A stretch of DNA of 64,000 bases from Ochrobactrum quorumnocens (GCF_002278035.1 NZ_CP022603.1:186001-250000), one strand, 5' to 3'. Positions 16,781 to 26,298 are shown, counted from the first letter of the stretch. A program made the numbers and translations. The notes: generated by a model from the letters alone, not told the origin.

Positions 16781-18252
16781 TACGCCCAAGGGTTATCTAC
16801 ACGCGGCCATATTGGCCGCGTCATTTTTTGGTAGTTCGTAGCTCTCGGATTGACGGGATAAGAGCTCGGCGCATCGACATAGATGATCTCGGCTGCAATC
16901 GGCGCGAAGCCCGCATGAAAATGATTGGTCGATTTGACGACCAGAATGTCTTTCAGCATCGGATCAATGCCGATATTGGAGAAAACATCCGGCTCAAAAG
17001 TTTGCGTGCGGTTGGTATTGAGGATGACGTCTATTTCCGTCCCGTCAATTCGCACGACTGCCGAAGGTCCGAGCGTGACACGACTAAGGCCAAAGCTTTG
17101 CCAGCCTTCGGGCAATACTTTCATAACCGTCACGCGCGCATCAATTGGCTCTCCGGCCTGTGGACCAGATTTACCGCCTATACGCAGATCGATCACGGCG
17201 CCTTCGCCTGCTGCATGGCAGAAAGTGACGGCCAGTGTATCCCATATGGTCGCAACAGCGGCTTTCTGGATACCGCGCTCTATCAGTCGACGCAAAATAT
17301 GCGTGCCGTCGCCCGCAACACCACCACCTGGATTATCCCACACATCGGCAATCACGGCGGGCTTTGCCGCATTGACCGTATGTGCCGCAATCGCGCGGTC
17401 GATACCGTCATCAATGCTGTACATGGTCATCAATGTCTGCTCGCGCATCCCGATAAGCTCTCGCCCCAGTTTTTCCGCGAGCGCATCGCCTTTTACGCGG
17501 TCGTTGTCGGTAATGACAAGAATGCGCGTCCCCATTTCAGGAACATCCGCTGCCATGAAACCATGAATGACGGAGATGGATAGAATTCCGTCTTTGCCAT
17601 GCATGGCCTTGATACGATCAATGAACGAGCGCATCGGTTCCTTGCTTGTAGGGAACACCCCGATCATGCGGCAGTCGAAAGTGGAAATGACGGGCTTGAT
17701 TTTCCCCTTCAAGGTATCGAGCGCCATCGACACGACATGTTCGCCACGCTCATAAAAATCCGTGTGAGGAAATTCGAGGAAAGCGGCGTAAATATTCAGG
17801 TTTTCGACGCGTTTTTGCGTGAGATGACTATGCGGATCGAACTCGCTGGCAACCAGAATGTCAGGTCCCACGATTGCACGCACACGTTCAAGTAAATCGC
17901 CTTCGCAATCATCATAGCCTTGGGCAACCATGGCTCCATGCAGGCCAAGCACCACGGCGTCCACCGGCATCGCAGCTTTCAATTGTTCAAGGATTTCATC
18001 ACGCAGTTCTTCGAAGGCTTGCTTCTGCAGCAAACCGCCCGGTTCAGCCCAAGTGGCTGTGCCTTCGATTACTGTCAAACCTTCTGCAGCGGCTCGCTTT
18101 CTCAATGCCACGATTGGCGATGAACACAGCGTCGGCGTATCAGGGTGTTTGCCCGGGGCGGCATAAAAAGCCATTTCAAACGACGCGCGGTCGGTTGGTA
18201 CGGGCGAAAATGTATTGGTTTCAGTAGCAAGCGACGCGGTGAAAATACGCAT
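16780..18252 (-). CDS. M81-family metallopeptidase (MlrC-like)
   Basis: A 490-residue protein of the microcystinase C (MlrC) family. The N-terminal MRIFTASLATETNTFSP is a family hallmark with probable metal ligands; LGLHGAMVAQGYDDCEGDLL and SEFDPHSHLT follow the pattern of further zinc-site segments. The C-terminal portion has VVKSTNHFHAGFAP. MlrC hydrolyses a linear peptide in microcystin breakdown, but most homologues, including this one, sit in ordinary catabolic operons with unknown substrates. It is the last gene after a family-1 ABC importer and RidA, 14 bases beyond RidA. It probably opens an amide or cyclic bond of the imported compound. Confidence 0.85.
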   Translation of the reverse strand: MRIFTASLATETNTFSPVPTDRASFEMAFYAAPGKHPDTPTLCSSPIVALRKRAAAEGLTVIEGTATWAEPGGLLQKQAFEELRDEILEQLKAAMPVDAVVLGLHGAMVAQGYDDCEGDLLERVRAIVGPDILVASEFDPHSHLTQKRVENLNIYAAFLEFPHTDFYERGEHVVSMALDTLKGKIKPVISTFDCRMIGVFPTSKEPMRSFIDRIKAMHGKDGILSISVIHGFMAADVPEMGTRILVITDNDRVKGDALAEKLGRELIGMREQTLMTMYSIDDGIDRAIAAHTVNAAKPAVIADVWDNPGGGVAGDGTHILRRLIERGIQKAAVATIWDTLAVTFCHAAGEGAVIDLRIGGKSGPQAGEPIDARVTVMKVLPEGWQSFGLSRVTLGPSAVVRIDGTEIDVILNTNRTQTFEPDVFSNIGIDPMLKDILVVKSTNHFHAGFAPIAAEIIYVDAPSSYPVNPRATNYQKMTRPIWPRVDNPWA

Positions 18253-18266
18253 ATGGTCTGCCCGGG

Positions 18267-18638
18267 CTATTTTTGCGGTGCGTAGGCGATGGCTTCGATC
18301 TCGATCTTGATGTCAATCATCAGACGGGATTCGACCGTTGTGCGTGCTGGAGGATCTTTCGGGAAATAGGTCGCGTAAACCGCATTCATACGCCCAAAAT
18401 CACGCGCATCTTCGATCCAGATGGTCGTTTTGACGACGTCTTCCATGCTGGCCCCTGCAAGGGCCAGCGCCGCTTTGATATTTTCTAGCACTTGCGCGGT
18501 TTGCGCTTCGATCCCACCCTCGACAATTCTACCATCTGCGCCCATTGGTACCTGACCGGAAATATAGACGGTGTCGCCAGCGCGCACGGCGGGGGAAAGC
18601 GGCACATGTGATGCGCCGAATGCCTGTTTCTTGGACAT
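18267..18638 (-). CDS. RidA-family enamine/imine deaminase
   Basis: A 123-residue YjgF/YER057c/UK114-fold protein. RidA hydrolyses reactive enamine/imine intermediates released by PLP enzymes. The conserved PARTTVESRL segment keeps the key Arg that holds the substrate carboxylate, and IKIEIEAIA closes the fold, so it should be catalytically competent. It lies between the MalG-type permease and the M81 gene. The same divergent cluster contains a PLP-dependent aldolase/dehydratase-like enzyme that could generate the enamine. Canonical length and start, ATG18638. Confidence 0.88.
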   Translation of the reverse strand: MSKKQAFGASHVPLSPAVRAGDTVYISGQVPMGADGRIVEGGIEAQTAQVLENIKAALALAGASMEDVVKTTIWIEDARDFGRMNAVYATYFPKDPPARTTVESRLMIDIKIEIEAIAYAPQK

Positions 18639-18650
18639 GTTGAACTCCGC

Positions 18651-19478
18651 TTATTTTACAGCGCCGAGCGAAAGACCTTTGATGAGGTAACGCTGCAGCC
18701 ATATGAATAGGATCGCGACGGGTAGAGTGGCGACAAGCGTTGCGGCCATGACATAGTGCCATTCAACGGTATATCGGCCCGCCACCAGCGAGAAAACCTG
18801 GATTGGAAGCGTGTAACTGTCCTGACTGCGCAACATGGTCAGAGCCACCACGAATTCGTTCCATGCATTGATGAAAGTGAAGATAGCGGTTACGGCGATG
18901 GCAGGTATGCAGAGCGGCAGGAACACTTTGACAAGCGTTTTGAAGCGGCCAGCACCTTCCATCCAGGAGGCTTCTTCAAGGTCTTTGGGAATGGTGTCGA
19001 AATAGCTTTGCAACATCCAAACGGTGAAGGCGATGTTGAAGGCCATGTAAATCGCGCCAACCGCCGTGACACTCTCGATCAATCCGTAAGCTGCAAGCAG
19101 GCGGAATAGGCCAAGCACCAGAACGATCGGCGAGATCATCTGTGAGACCAGCAAGAACTGACGAAAAGCACCGTGACCGGCAAAGTGAAAACGCGACATG
19201 GCGTAGGCTGCCGGAATAGATACGATGATCGCACCAACTGATGCGATGATCGAGACATAGAATGAGTTTAGCAAGGCATTGCCAAAGCCGGTGCGCACCC
19301 ACATTTCAGAAAAATTCTGCCAGCGGAATTCACTCGGCCACCAGGTCGGTGACAGCACTTCCTGTGGTGGTTTGACGGCAGTCAAAAACATGACCGCAAA
19401 AGGAAACAGCGTCAGCACGATCAGCGGAGCGAGGATGATCCAGGCAAGGATGGTGCGTTTGATTTTGGATGCGATCAT
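18651..19478 (-). CDS. CUT1-type ABC transporter permease (MalG family)
   Basis: A 275-residue permease with six transmembrane segments. The EAA loop is [20 protein letters not shown], followed by [18 protein letters not shown], diagnostic of MalG/UgpE-like subunits. The start overlaps the MalF-type permease end by four bases (ATGA). It pairs with that permease, the family-1 binding protein upstream and the UgpC-like ATPase encoded on the opposite strand at 22725. CUT1 systems usually import oligosaccharides or polyols, but the neighbouring enzymes suggest an amino-containing compound here. Confidence 0.9.
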   Translation of the reverse strand: MIASKIKRTILAWIILAPLIVLTLFPFAVMFLTAVKPPQEVLSPTWWPSEFRWQNFSEMWVRTGFGNALLNSFYVSIIASVGAIIVSIPAAYAMSRFHFAGHGAFRQFLLVSQMISPIVLVLGLFRLLAAYGLIESVTAVGAIYMAFNIAFTVWMLQSYFDTIPKDLEEASWMEGAGRFKTLVKVFLPLCIPAIAVTAIFTFINAWNEFVVALTMLRSQDSYTLPIQVFSLVAGRYTVEWHYVMAATLVATLPVAILFIWLQRYLIKGLSLGAVK

Positions 19479-20344
19479 GTGCGTTCGCTCCGCATGGATA
19501 GCCGGATATAGATAGCTGTGAAAACGAGAAGGATGGCCAGCATGATCAGCGAGACAGCCGAAGCTTCACCGAGTTTTCCGAGCCTGAAAGCCAGTTTGTA
19601 AAGATGGGTTACAAGAATATCGGTCGTGTTTGCCGGTCCACCTTGCGTCATTACCCAGATGATCGGGAATGAATTGAACACATAGATCGTGTTGAGAACA
19701 ATTGCGATGTTCACAAATGGCTTAAGCAGCGGCAAGGTGATTTCACGAAACTGTTGCCAGAGGCTGGCACCTTCCAATGACGATGCTTCATAAAGGTCGT
19801 CAGGAATGGAAGAGAGACCGCCAAGAAAGATCGTGGTTGTAAACGGCACAGTGACCAGAATGCCAACGAGAATCTGCATTGGAAATGCGGTCGTGGCACT
19901 GGCCAGCCATTGAATATTGCTGTCGATAATACCAAGATTACGCAATGCGGAATTAAGCATTCCGCTTTCGCCGTTCAGCGCCCAGCGCCATACGATGGCC
20001 GTCATAGTCAAAGAGACGGCCCACGGCAGCATAACAATGACGCGCGCGATGGACCGACCGTAAAAATCCATATTTAGGATGACCGCAACCGGTATGGAAA
20101 CGACAAGCGCACCACCGACAACGGCTACGGTCCAGCCGGCTGTTCGCCACAATGCGTTCAGAAAATCCGGTGACGCGAAAAGGGCAGAGAAGTTTGCACC
20201 ATTGTTGAAATCGCGCAATTGCCCGAAACGGTTCACATCATGCGTGGCGATCTCAAAGAGATGCACGACCGGCCAGAAGATCACTACCGCAGCCAGCAGC
20301 AGGCTTGGCAGGATCAGAAAATAGGGCAGGGTGCGATTTTGCAT
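19475..20344 (-). CDS. CUT1-type ABC transporter permease (MalF family)
   Basis: A 289-residue inner-membrane permease with six hydrophobic segments. The EAA motif reads [20 protein letters not shown] and is followed by [20 protein letters not shown]. The N-terminal [20 protein letters not shown] is typical of UgpA/MalF subunits. It is separated from the binding-protein gene by 190 bases that contain a palindromic repeat and is coupled to the MalG-type permease. Start ATG20344 follows a purine-rich GGAAGAAAAGGG stretch upstream only on the opposite strand, so the ribosome site is weak. Confidence 0.9.
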   Translation of the reverse strand: MQNRTLPYFLILPSLLLAAVVIFWPVVHLFEIATHDVNRFGQLRDFNNGANFSALFASPDFLNALWRTAGWTVAVVGGALVVSIPVAVILNMDFYGRSIARVIVMLPWAVSLTMTAIVWRWALNGESGMLNSALRNLGIIDSNIQWLASATTAFPMQILVGILVTVPFTTTIFLGGLSSIPDDLYEASSLEGASLWQQFREITLPLLKPFVNIAIVLNTIYVFNSFPIIWVMTQGGPANTTDILVTHLYKLAFRLGKLGEASAVSLIMLAILLVFTAIYIRLSMRSERT

Positions 20345-20394
20345 CGGCCAAAAATTCCAAGGAAGAAAAGGGACCCGGCAGCAGAACAGATTAT

Positions 20395-20498
20395 AGCATT
20401 TTCAGCAAAAGTGCGAAGCAGTTTTGCGTAGAATAATGCTTAAAAACAAATATTTAGAGCGGTTATAACGATTCTGTCTTAACTCGAACCGCTCTAAA
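20395..20498. repeat. Rhizobiales-type palindromic repeat in the intercistronic gap
   Basis: The segment beginning AGCATTTTCAGCAAAAGTGCG and continuing through GAATAATGCTTAAAAACAAA to GAGCGGTT matches, base for base over much of its length, a second copy at 28994-29063. TTTAGAGCGGTT (20453-20464) is the inverted complement of AACCGCTCTAAA (20487-20498), so it can fold. It lies between a binding-protein gene and its permease gene, as the other copy does. Nothing else is seen in this 190-bp gap. Confidence 0.8.
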
Positions 20499-20534
20499 TT
20501 ATCTGCAGTTGCGTTTGCTGCCGGGGTGGTGAGA

Positions 20535-21770
20535 TTACTTCTTCAGGATTGCATCTGCCTTCGCGGCGGCATCCTTGAGAACGGCTTCCGGTTCGCCCTG
20601 ACCAAGATAAATGCTCTGCATCGCATTGGACGTGATATCGGCGATTTCTTCCCAGCCCGGAATGATTGGCGCAAAGCGCGCATCAGGGAGCAAGGCAGTG
20701 AAAGCAGCGAGATCGGCATTATTAACGTAATAATCCATCTTCGCTTCTTCCTTGTTCACAGGAAGGAAGCCTTCACCCTGTGTGAACTTGGCGCGCCATT
20801 CTGTCTGGAACAGGAAGTCGAGAACCTTCCAGGCCTCTTCCTTGTTCTTCGAGTTCTGGAACATGATAACGGAGTCCGTTACGCCATAAGTGCCGCGAGC
20901 ACCCGTTGGACCAGCAGGAATTGCAGTCACACCATATTTGAGATTTGGTGCTTCTTCTTTGATCTGGTTCGACAGAAACGGGGCAGTGATCATCATGCCG
21001 ACCTTGCCCTGCTTGAAGAGATTCTGAACATCTTCACGCGCATAGGATGTGACGCCTGGCTGGGTCAGACCACCGTCGATCATCGACTTGTAGAGCTTGG
21101 CAGCTTCAAGCGCACCCGGTGTACTCAGGCCAGAAGTGCCATCCTTGTTGAGGATTTCTGCACCCTGCGACCACATCGCATAATAGTAATAAACGTCAGT
21201 TTCGATTTCTTTGCCCTGCAGACCGAAACCGTAATTCTCACCGCCAAGCGCCTTGATCTTCTCTGCTGCGGCCTTCACCTCATCCCAGTTTGCTGGTGGA
21301 TTGGCGACGCCAGCCTTTTCGAGCAGGTCTTTGTTGTAGTACATGGCGCGAGCGGATGCAGCGATCGGCAGGCCGTATGTCTTGTCTTCTAGCACCGAAG
21401 GCGACAGGAATGTTTCGATGAAACGTCCCTTGAATGCATCGTCCATATAGCCATCAAGTGGCTCGGCGATGCCCTGCTGCACGAAGTCGATCAGCCAGCG
21501 CGTGCCGATGATCGAAAGATCGGCATTGGTGCCAGCTGAAATGTCGGTGGTCAGTTTCTGAAGAAGCACATCCCATGGCACGATCTCGAACTTGAGCGTG
21601 ATGCCTGGGTTCTCGGCTTCGAAAGCCTTCTTTACTTCTTCAAAGTATGGGCCGGTCTTCGAGCTATATTCAGCGACCGTCATACGCACTTCGCCAGCCT
21701 GTGCGGCTGAGCCAATTGCCAGAATGCTCAATCCAGCCAAAAGGCCGGCCTTCCATTTATTGATAGACAT
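20535..21770 (-). CDS. Family-1 extracellular solute-binding protein (CUT1 ABC importer)
   Basis: A 411-residue periplasmic binding protein (SBP_bac_1). The signal peptide (KWKAGLLAGLSILAIGSAAQ) is cleaved near AQAGEV. LKFEIVPWDVLLQKLTTDIS, GTNADLSIIGTRWLIDFV and YGLPIAASARAMYYNKDLLE are typical UgpB/MalE segments. ATG21770 is chosen because it starts a proper signal peptide with GGAACGGGAAA before it; the longer frame adds eight residues. It is first in the minus-strand operon (binding protein, two permeases, RidA, M81). Ligand unknown. Confidence 0.9.
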   Translation of the reverse strand: MSINKWKAGLLAGLSILAIGSAAQAGEVRMTVAEYSSKTGPYFEEVKKAFEAENPGITLKFEIVPWDVLLQKLTTDISAGTNADLSIIGTRWLIDFVQQGIAEPLDGYMDDAFKGRFIETFLSPSVLEDKTYGLPIAASARAMYYNKDLLEKAGVANPPANWDEVKAAAEKIKALGGENYGFGLQGKEIETDVYYYYAMWSQGAEILNKDGTSGLSTPGALEAAKLYKSMIDGGLTQPGVTSYAREDVQNLFKQGKVGMMITAPFLSNQIKEEAPNLKYGVTAIPAGPTGARGTYGVTDSVIMFQNSKNKEEAWKVLDFLFQTEWRAKFTQGEGFLPVNKEEAKMDYYVNNADLAAFTALLPDARFAPIIPGWEEIADITSNAMQSIYLGQGEPEAVLKDAAAKADAILKK

Positions 21771-21865
21771 TTTCCCGTTCCCTTGTTTGCCCATGCTTCA
21801 TGTGAAGACGTCTTGATTTTTGTTATTTTCTTACATTATCGGCAAATTTTGCGCTTTCAAGTAAA

Positions 21866-21883
21866 AAGTTTTGTTGCAAACTT
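21866..21883. promoter_or_regulatory. Candidate RpiR operator in the divergent promoter region
   Basis: AAGTTT (21866-21871) and AAACTT (21878-21883) are inverted around TGTTGC, with extra partial half-sites on both sides (GTAAAAAG and CTTACATTTTCAC). It lies between the divergent binding-protein and SDR genes, where the RpiR regulator of the cluster should act. Assignment is by position only. Confidence 0.45.
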
Positions 21884-21947
21884 ACATTTTCACTTTTAGG
21901 CTGGCCTGAATAAGTATGCGCGAAAAGTGCTTTTAAAGGGGAAGAGA

Positions 21948-22721
21948 GTGGAGCATTCAGGCGAATTTGCCGGAAAATCCGTATTGATTACCGGTGCCGG
22001 GGGCGGTGTCGGCACAGCGCTTGTGAAAATGTTTTCATCGCGCGGAGCGAAAATTATCGGCTGTGATTCCAGTCTGGAAGTCATGCAGGCTGATAATTTT
22101 TACAGTCGTCATGCATTTGATCTGCTTGACCGCCACTCGCTGCAGTCTGCCGTAAACACCATTACACATGCCGACGGCGTGCCTGATATCGTTATCAATA
22201 ATGCCGGATGGACCCGGACGGAATCATTTGAAAAGCTTGATCAGGCGCGAATCAACCAGGAAATTGATCTCAATCTGACCGGCGTCTGTTCACTTTCGAC
22301 GGCATTTGCACAGAAAATGGCGGCCAACGGCCGTGGGGCTTTTGTCTTTATATCCTCGGTTAACGCACTTTCGCATTTCGGCAATCCAGCCTATGCAGCA
22401 GCCAAGGCCGGCATCAATGCTTTTGCACGCGCTATCGCGGTTGAATATGGGCAACAGGGATTGCGTGCCAATGTTGTATGCCCCGGCTCTATTCATACGC
22501 CTGCATGGGATCATCGCATCGCGAAAGACCCCGCTGTTCTCGACAAGCTCAAGCGCCTTTATCCGCTGGGCCGTATTGTCAACGTTAATGAGGTGGCCGA
22601 AGCGGTTGCCTTTCTCGCGTCTGACCGGGCGTCCGGCATAACCGGCACAATTCTGCCGGTCGATGCCGGACTCATGGCCGGTTGCAGACCTTTTATTGAA
22701 GATATCCTAGGTGGGAACTGA
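21948..22721 (+). CDS. Short-chain dehydrogenase/reductase
   Basis: A 257-residue classical SDR. The cofactor motif is TGAGGGVG, followed by NNAGW, the catalytic Ser in FISSVNALS and YAAAKAG (Tyr and Lys). The C-terminal GITGTILPVDAGLMAG is typical. GTG21948 is preferred because AAAGGGGAAGA precedes it; a GTG at 21927 would extend the protein by seven residues. It is first of the plus-strand arm divergent from the ABC importer and is followed three bases later by the importer's ATPase. It probably oxidises or reduces an intermediate of the imported compound. Substrate unknown. Confidence 0.88.
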   Translation: MEHSGEFAGKSVLITGAGGGVGTALVKMFSSRGAKIIGCDSSLEVMQADNFYSRHAFDLLDRHSLQSAVNTITHADGVPDIVINNAGWTRTESFEKLDQARINQEIDLNLTGVCSLSTAFAQKMAANGRGAFVFISSVNALSHFGNPAYAAAKAGINAFARAIAVEYGQQGLRANVVCPGSIHTPAWDHRIAKDPAVLDKLKRLYPLGRIVNVNEVAEAVAFLASDRASGITGTILPVDAGLMAGCRPFIEDILGGN

Positions 22722-22724
22722 GTG

Positions 22725-23780
22725 ATGAAAAATGTTTCCCTGCGTGGAATTACCAAATCTTTCGGACAGATGAATGTTCTGGATCGCGTTGATCTGGAGA
22801 TTGAGGATGGCGAGTTTCTCGTCCTCGTTGGTCCGTCTGGCTGTGGTAAGTCCACACTTTTACGTATGGTCGCGGGACTGGAGCCAATTTCCGGTGGCGA
22901 TCTGATCATTGGTGGCGAACGCGCCAATGAATTGCCACCGCAAAAACGCAATATCGCGATGGTGTTTCAGTCTTATGCGCTGTTTCCGCATATGACTGCG
23001 CGCGAGAATATCGGTTTTGGTCCACGCATTCGCGGCGAGGATAGCTCGACCACAGCGACAAAGGTGGACAAAGCCGCATCGATTCTCAATCTGCATTCTT
23101 ATCTCGACCGCTATCCGCGTCAGCTTTCAGGCGGCCAGCGTCAGCGTGTTGCGATGGGCCGGGCAATTGTACGCGAACCGTCGGTGTTCCTGTTCGACGA
23201 ACCCTTGTCCAATCTGGATGCACAGCTTCGTGTGCAGATGCGCACCGAAATCAAGGCACTGCATCATCGGCTGAAATCAACCGTAATCTATGTGACGCAT
23301 GATCAGATCGAAGCCATGACCATGGCTGACCGCATCGTGGTTATGAATCAGGGAAAAATTCAGCAGATCGGTGCACCGCTCGAACTGTATGATCATCCTG
23401 CCAATAAGTTTGTAGCCGGATTCATCGGCTCACCGTCGATGAGCTTCATTCCGGGTGCTGTGATTGAGGGTGGTAGATTCCGCACCACTGACGGCGAAGA
23501 GATTGCAACTCCGGGGCGCACGACATCGGAACGGGGCGCGGAACTGGGTATCAGGCCGGAAAATTTCATCGTCGCGAAAGACGGCGAGGGGCTTACGCTT
23601 GCTATTGAGGTCGTCGAACCCACGGGGCCGGAAACCCATGTTTATGGGAAAATTGCCGGTGAAGCTGTGAGAGCAGTATTCCGTGAGCGTATTCACCTTG
23701 CACCGGGAGAGCGAGTCCCTGTAACGGCAAAGCCCGAACACATCCATCTATTTGATAAGGAAAGCGGTTTACCGCTGTAG
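22725..23780 (+). CDS. UgpC/MalK-type ABC transporter ATP-binding protein
   Basis: A 351-residue ATPase with a C-terminal regulatory TOBE/OB domain. Walker A is GPSGCGKST, the Q-loop is MVFQSYALFPHMT, the signature LSGGQRQRVAMGRAI, Walker B VFLFDEPLSNLDA and the H-loop VTHDQIEAM. It most likely serves the CUT1 permeases encoded on the opposite strand at 18651-20344, which lack an ATPase in their own operon. ATG22725 is used, one codon after an in-frame GTG; the ribosome site GGTGGGAA lies in the SDR 3' end. The RpiR gene follows eight bases later. Confidence 0.92.
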   Translation: MKNVSLRGITKSFGQMNVLDRVDLEIEDGEFLVLVGPSGCGKSTLLRMVAGLEPISGGDLIIGGERANELPPQKRNIAMVFQSYALFPHMTARENIGFGPRIRGEDSSTTATKVDKAASILNLHSYLDRYPRQLSGGQRQRVAMGRAIVREPSVFLFDEPLSNLDAQLRVQMRTEIKALHHRLKSTVIYVTHDQIEAMTMADRIVVMNQGKIQQIGAPLELYDHPANKFVAGFIGSPSMSFIPGAVIEGGRFRTTDGEEIATPGRTTSERGAELGIRPENFIVAKDGEGLTLAIEVVEPTGPETHVYGKIAGEAVRAVFRERIHLAPGERVPVTAKPEHIHLFDKESGLPL

Positions 23781-23787
23781 AACTCGC

Positions 23788-24669
23788 ATGAGCAAGGTTG
23801 CGGATATTATCACAAGGCTTCATGCCGCAGCACAGGAGGGGTCAAAATCTGACCGCCGACTGGCTGCATTGGTTTTGTCTGATCCTGATTACGCATCCAA
23901 AGCTGCTATATCTGAAATAGCGGCGCGTGCGGAAGTAAGTGAGCCCACAGTCACGCGGTTTTGTCGCGGGTTGGGCTGCGATGGCGTGCGAGATTTCAAG
24001 TTTTTCCTGGCGCAGGCTCTGGCAATTGGTGGTCAGTACCTGACGGCGGAAGCGCCCGCTCGCGATATTCGCGAGGCGCGTATTGCCTCTGCTGTTACAG
24101 ATGCCGCAGTTGCAGCTATTCATCGTGCCAGCGATAATCTCGACATGTCTGTCGTCATGAAAATTGCCGAACGGATTGCCTTTTCGGGCTCGGTCCTTTG
24201 CGTGGGCTCGGGTGGCATTTCTTCCATGATGGCGACAGAGTTGCAAAATCGGCTGTTCAGACTAGGTATTCCGGTTCTGGCGCAGGTGGATGGCCAGTTG
24301 CAGCGCATGTATGCGGCGGTGGCAACGCGTGAGACTACGGTGATTGCATTTTCGGTTTCTGGTTATGCTCGCTCTGTGGTCGAGGCGATTTTGGTTGCCC
24401 GGCAATATGGTGCGGAAACGGTTGCTATCACTGCACAAGGATCTGATCTCGCAAAAGCTGCCAATACCGTCATTCCGTTTCAAGCCGATGAAGACGGTAA
24501 TTTGTATAAGCCAACATCGTCGCGGTTTGCCTTGATGGCAATACTGGACATGATTGCAACCGCAACGGCTGAAGTTCATGGGCCGAAGGTGCTTGAGAGC
24601 CTGCGTCGTATCAAGCACAGTTTAAACACACTCAAGATTGATGATCCGCGCTTGCCCCTGGGTGACTGA
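23788..24669 (+). CDS. MurR/RpiR-family transcriptional regulator
   Basis: A 293-residue regulator. The N-terminal RpiR helix-turn-helix includes KAAISEIAARAEVSEPTVTR, followed by FCRGLGCDGVRDFK. The C-terminal SIS sugar-isomerase-like domain has the VLCVGSGGISSMMATELQNR phosphosugar-loop region and ISVSGYA-like IAFSVSGYARSVVEA. SIS domains normally bind phosphosugars or amino sugars, which hints at the effector class. ATG23788 is chosen; the upstream alternative is TTG23752 inside the ATPase gene. The regulator probably controls both divergent arms through the 21795-21947 region. Confidence 0.88.
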   Translation: MSKVADIITRLHAAAQEGSKSDRRLAALVLSDPDYASKAAISEIAARAEVSEPTVTRFCRGLGCDGVRDFKFFLAQALAIGGQYLTAEAPARDIREARIASAVTDAAVAAIHRASDNLDMSVVMKIAERIAFSGSVLCVGSGGISSMMATELQNRLFRLGIPVLAQVDGQLQRMYAAVATRETTVIAFSVSGYARSVVEAILVARQYGAETVAITAQGSDLAKAANTVIPFQADEDGNLYKPTSSRFALMAILDMIATATAEVHGPKVLESLRRIKHSLNTLKIDDPRLPLGD

Positions 24670-24683
24670 TGGGAGACTGACCA

Positions 24684-25748
24684 ATGACACGGCCTAAAAC
24701 TGTCCATGAAATCGATACGCCGGCGATTCTGATTGATGTTAATCGTGTCCAGGCCAACATCAAGAAGGCGCAAGCTCACGCCGACGCTATTGGTGTAAAA
24801 CTTCGTCCACACATCAAGACCCACAAACTGCCGTTCTTTGCGCGCCGCCAGCTTGAAGCAGGCGCAGTGGGGATTACTTGCCAGAAGCTTGGCGAGGCTG
24901 AGGTTATGGCAGATGCGGGAATTGTCGATATTTTCCTTCCATATAATATTCTAGGCAAGGAAAAACTCGACAGGCTCCATTCGCTTCATCAGCGCATAAC
25001 GATCTCGGTGACCGTCGATAATTTCACGAGCCTCGAAGGATTGGAAAAGCGTTTCACCAACGATGGGCGCCCGCTTACGGTGCTGATCGAATGCGACACC
25101 GGCATGGGACGTTGCGGCGTCCAGATGCCGGAAGAGGCGCTGGAACTCGCGCGCCATATTGATCAGAGCAAGGGGCTCAAGTTTGGTGGGTTGATGACGT
25201 ATCCGGCGACGGGCAAAGCCGAACAAGCTGAACAATGGCTTGTGGAGGCACGTAACCTGCTCGTTACGAACGGCCTCCAATGTGAAACCATTTCAAGTGG
25301 CGGCACACCGGATATGTGGCGTTCTCCCAATGAGAGCGTGATCACGGAATATCGGCCCGGCACCTATATCTATTTCGATCGTTATCAAGTCGGGCAGGGG
25401 GCAGCAGTGCTCGATGACTGTGCATTGACTGTGCTTTCGACGATCGTCAGCCATCCAACCCCCGACCGTGCAATAATTGATGCTGGTTCCAAGTCGCTTT
25501 CGAGTGACACGTTGGGACTTGTCGATTTCGGAGAACTGGCCGAGAGGCCAGATGCGCGTGTCACAGGCTTGAGTGAAGAACACGGCACGCTCAAGGGTGA
25601 TATTGCCGGGCTGAAAGTGGGTGACAAGGTGCGGGTCATTCCCGACCATGTGTGCGTTGTGTCCAATCTCTTTGATGAAGTGCATCTCATATCAGGCGAC
25701 GATGTTATCGACATCTTGCCGGTGGCTGCGCGTGGAAAGCTGAATTAA
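24684..25748 (+). CDS. PLP-dependent D-threonine aldolase / D-serine dehydratase-like enzyme
   Basis: A 354-residue fold-type III PLP enzyme of the DSD1/D-threonine aldolase family. The barrel starts IDTPAILIDVNRVQANI; the PLP Lys lies in RPHIKTHK (residues 41-48). The C-terminal PDHVCVVSNLFDEV supplies the His and Cys that bind a divalent metal in the family. ISSGGTPDM and EYRPGTYIYFD are further signatures. Products of such reactions can include enamines, matching the RidA gene of the cluster. Substrate is presumably a D-beta-hydroxy amino acid released from the imported compound; aldolase versus dehydratase cannot be decided by eye. Confidence 0.85.
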   Translation: MTRPKTVHEIDTPAILIDVNRVQANIKKAQAHADAIGVKLRPHIKTHKLPFFARRQLEAGAVGITCQKLGEAEVMADAGIVDIFLPYNILGKEKLDRLHSLHQRITISVTVDNFTSLEGLEKRFTNDGRPLTVLIECDTGMGRCGVQMPEEALELARHIDQSKGLKFGGLMTYPATGKAEQAEQWLVEARNLLVTNGLQCETISSGGTPDMWRSPNESVITEYRPGTYIYFDRYQVGQGAAVLDDCALTVLSTIVSHPTPDRAIIDAGSKSLSSDTLGLVDFGELAERPDARVTGLSEEHGTLKGDIAGLKVGDKVRVIPDHVCVVSNLFDEVHLISGDDVIDILPVAARGKLN

Positions 25749-25761
25749 TAAAGGGGCCAGT

Positions 25762-26235
25762 ATGAAAGAAGCCATCAATCCATTTGCCGGCGACAGGGAT
25801 CGTGAGCAGATTTGGGAAATGCTCGTGCGCCGCGATATCGAGGCGTTTGTCGGCCAAAACTGGGCGCTTGTTGCCGATGATTTTGATGAGTCACGGTTTG
25901 TGGGGATTCATGCCCATGGAGAAGCTAATCCTGACAAATGGGATGCTGCGTTTCCAACTTTGACCGCCTATCGCGATGAATGGTTACGTCAGGCTGCCGA
26001 TAGTGCAGCTACCGAATATGCCGAATCTCTGGCTGATGGCGTGTTTCGTGCAACTCGACTTAGCGTCATTGAGATCAATGGCGACATTGCTGTCGCGCGC
26101 AAAAAGTTCGATGGAACGATCGCAAAGATCGATGGAACACATGATCGGCTGGATTGGCAGACACTTTATTTTTGCCGTCGGCACGAAGAACGTTGGCGTA
26201 TTACGGGCTTCATTGGATATATGGTTAATAGCTAA
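25762..26235 (+). CDS. NTF2/SnoaL-like protein
   Basis: A 157-residue soluble protein. The layout of an N-terminal helix pair (DREQIWEMLVRRDIEAFVGQ) followed by curved strands ending in DWQTLYFCRRHEERWRITGF fits the NTF2-like (SnoaL) alpha+beta barrel, which includes isomerases, dehydratases and non-enzymatic binders. It starts 13 bases after the PLP-enzyme gene, behind GGGGCC, and ends the plus-strand arm before a strong terminator. No catalytic residues can be named. Its place suggests a role in the same pathway. Confidence 0.7.
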   Translation: MKEAINPFAGDRDREQIWEMLVRRDIEAFVGQNWALVADDFDESRFVGIHAHGEANPDKWDAAFPTLTAYRDEWLRQAADSAATEYAESLADGVFRATRLSVIEINGDIAVARKKFDGTIAKIDGTHDRLDWQTLYFCRRHEERWRITGFIGYMVNS

Positions 26236-26263
26236 TTTAGGCCGAGTTTAATTTGAGAATTCT

Positions 26264-26298
26264 ATGGGCGCGGATCGCTTGATCTACGCCCATTTTTC
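26264..26298 (+). terminator. Rho-independent terminator
   Basis: ATGGGCG (26264-26270) pairs with CGCCCAT (26287-26293), with an additional inner GATC/GATC pairing, followed by TTTTT. It lies 28 bases after the NTF2-like gene and ends the plus-strand arm of the M81/RidA cluster. Confidence 0.85.
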
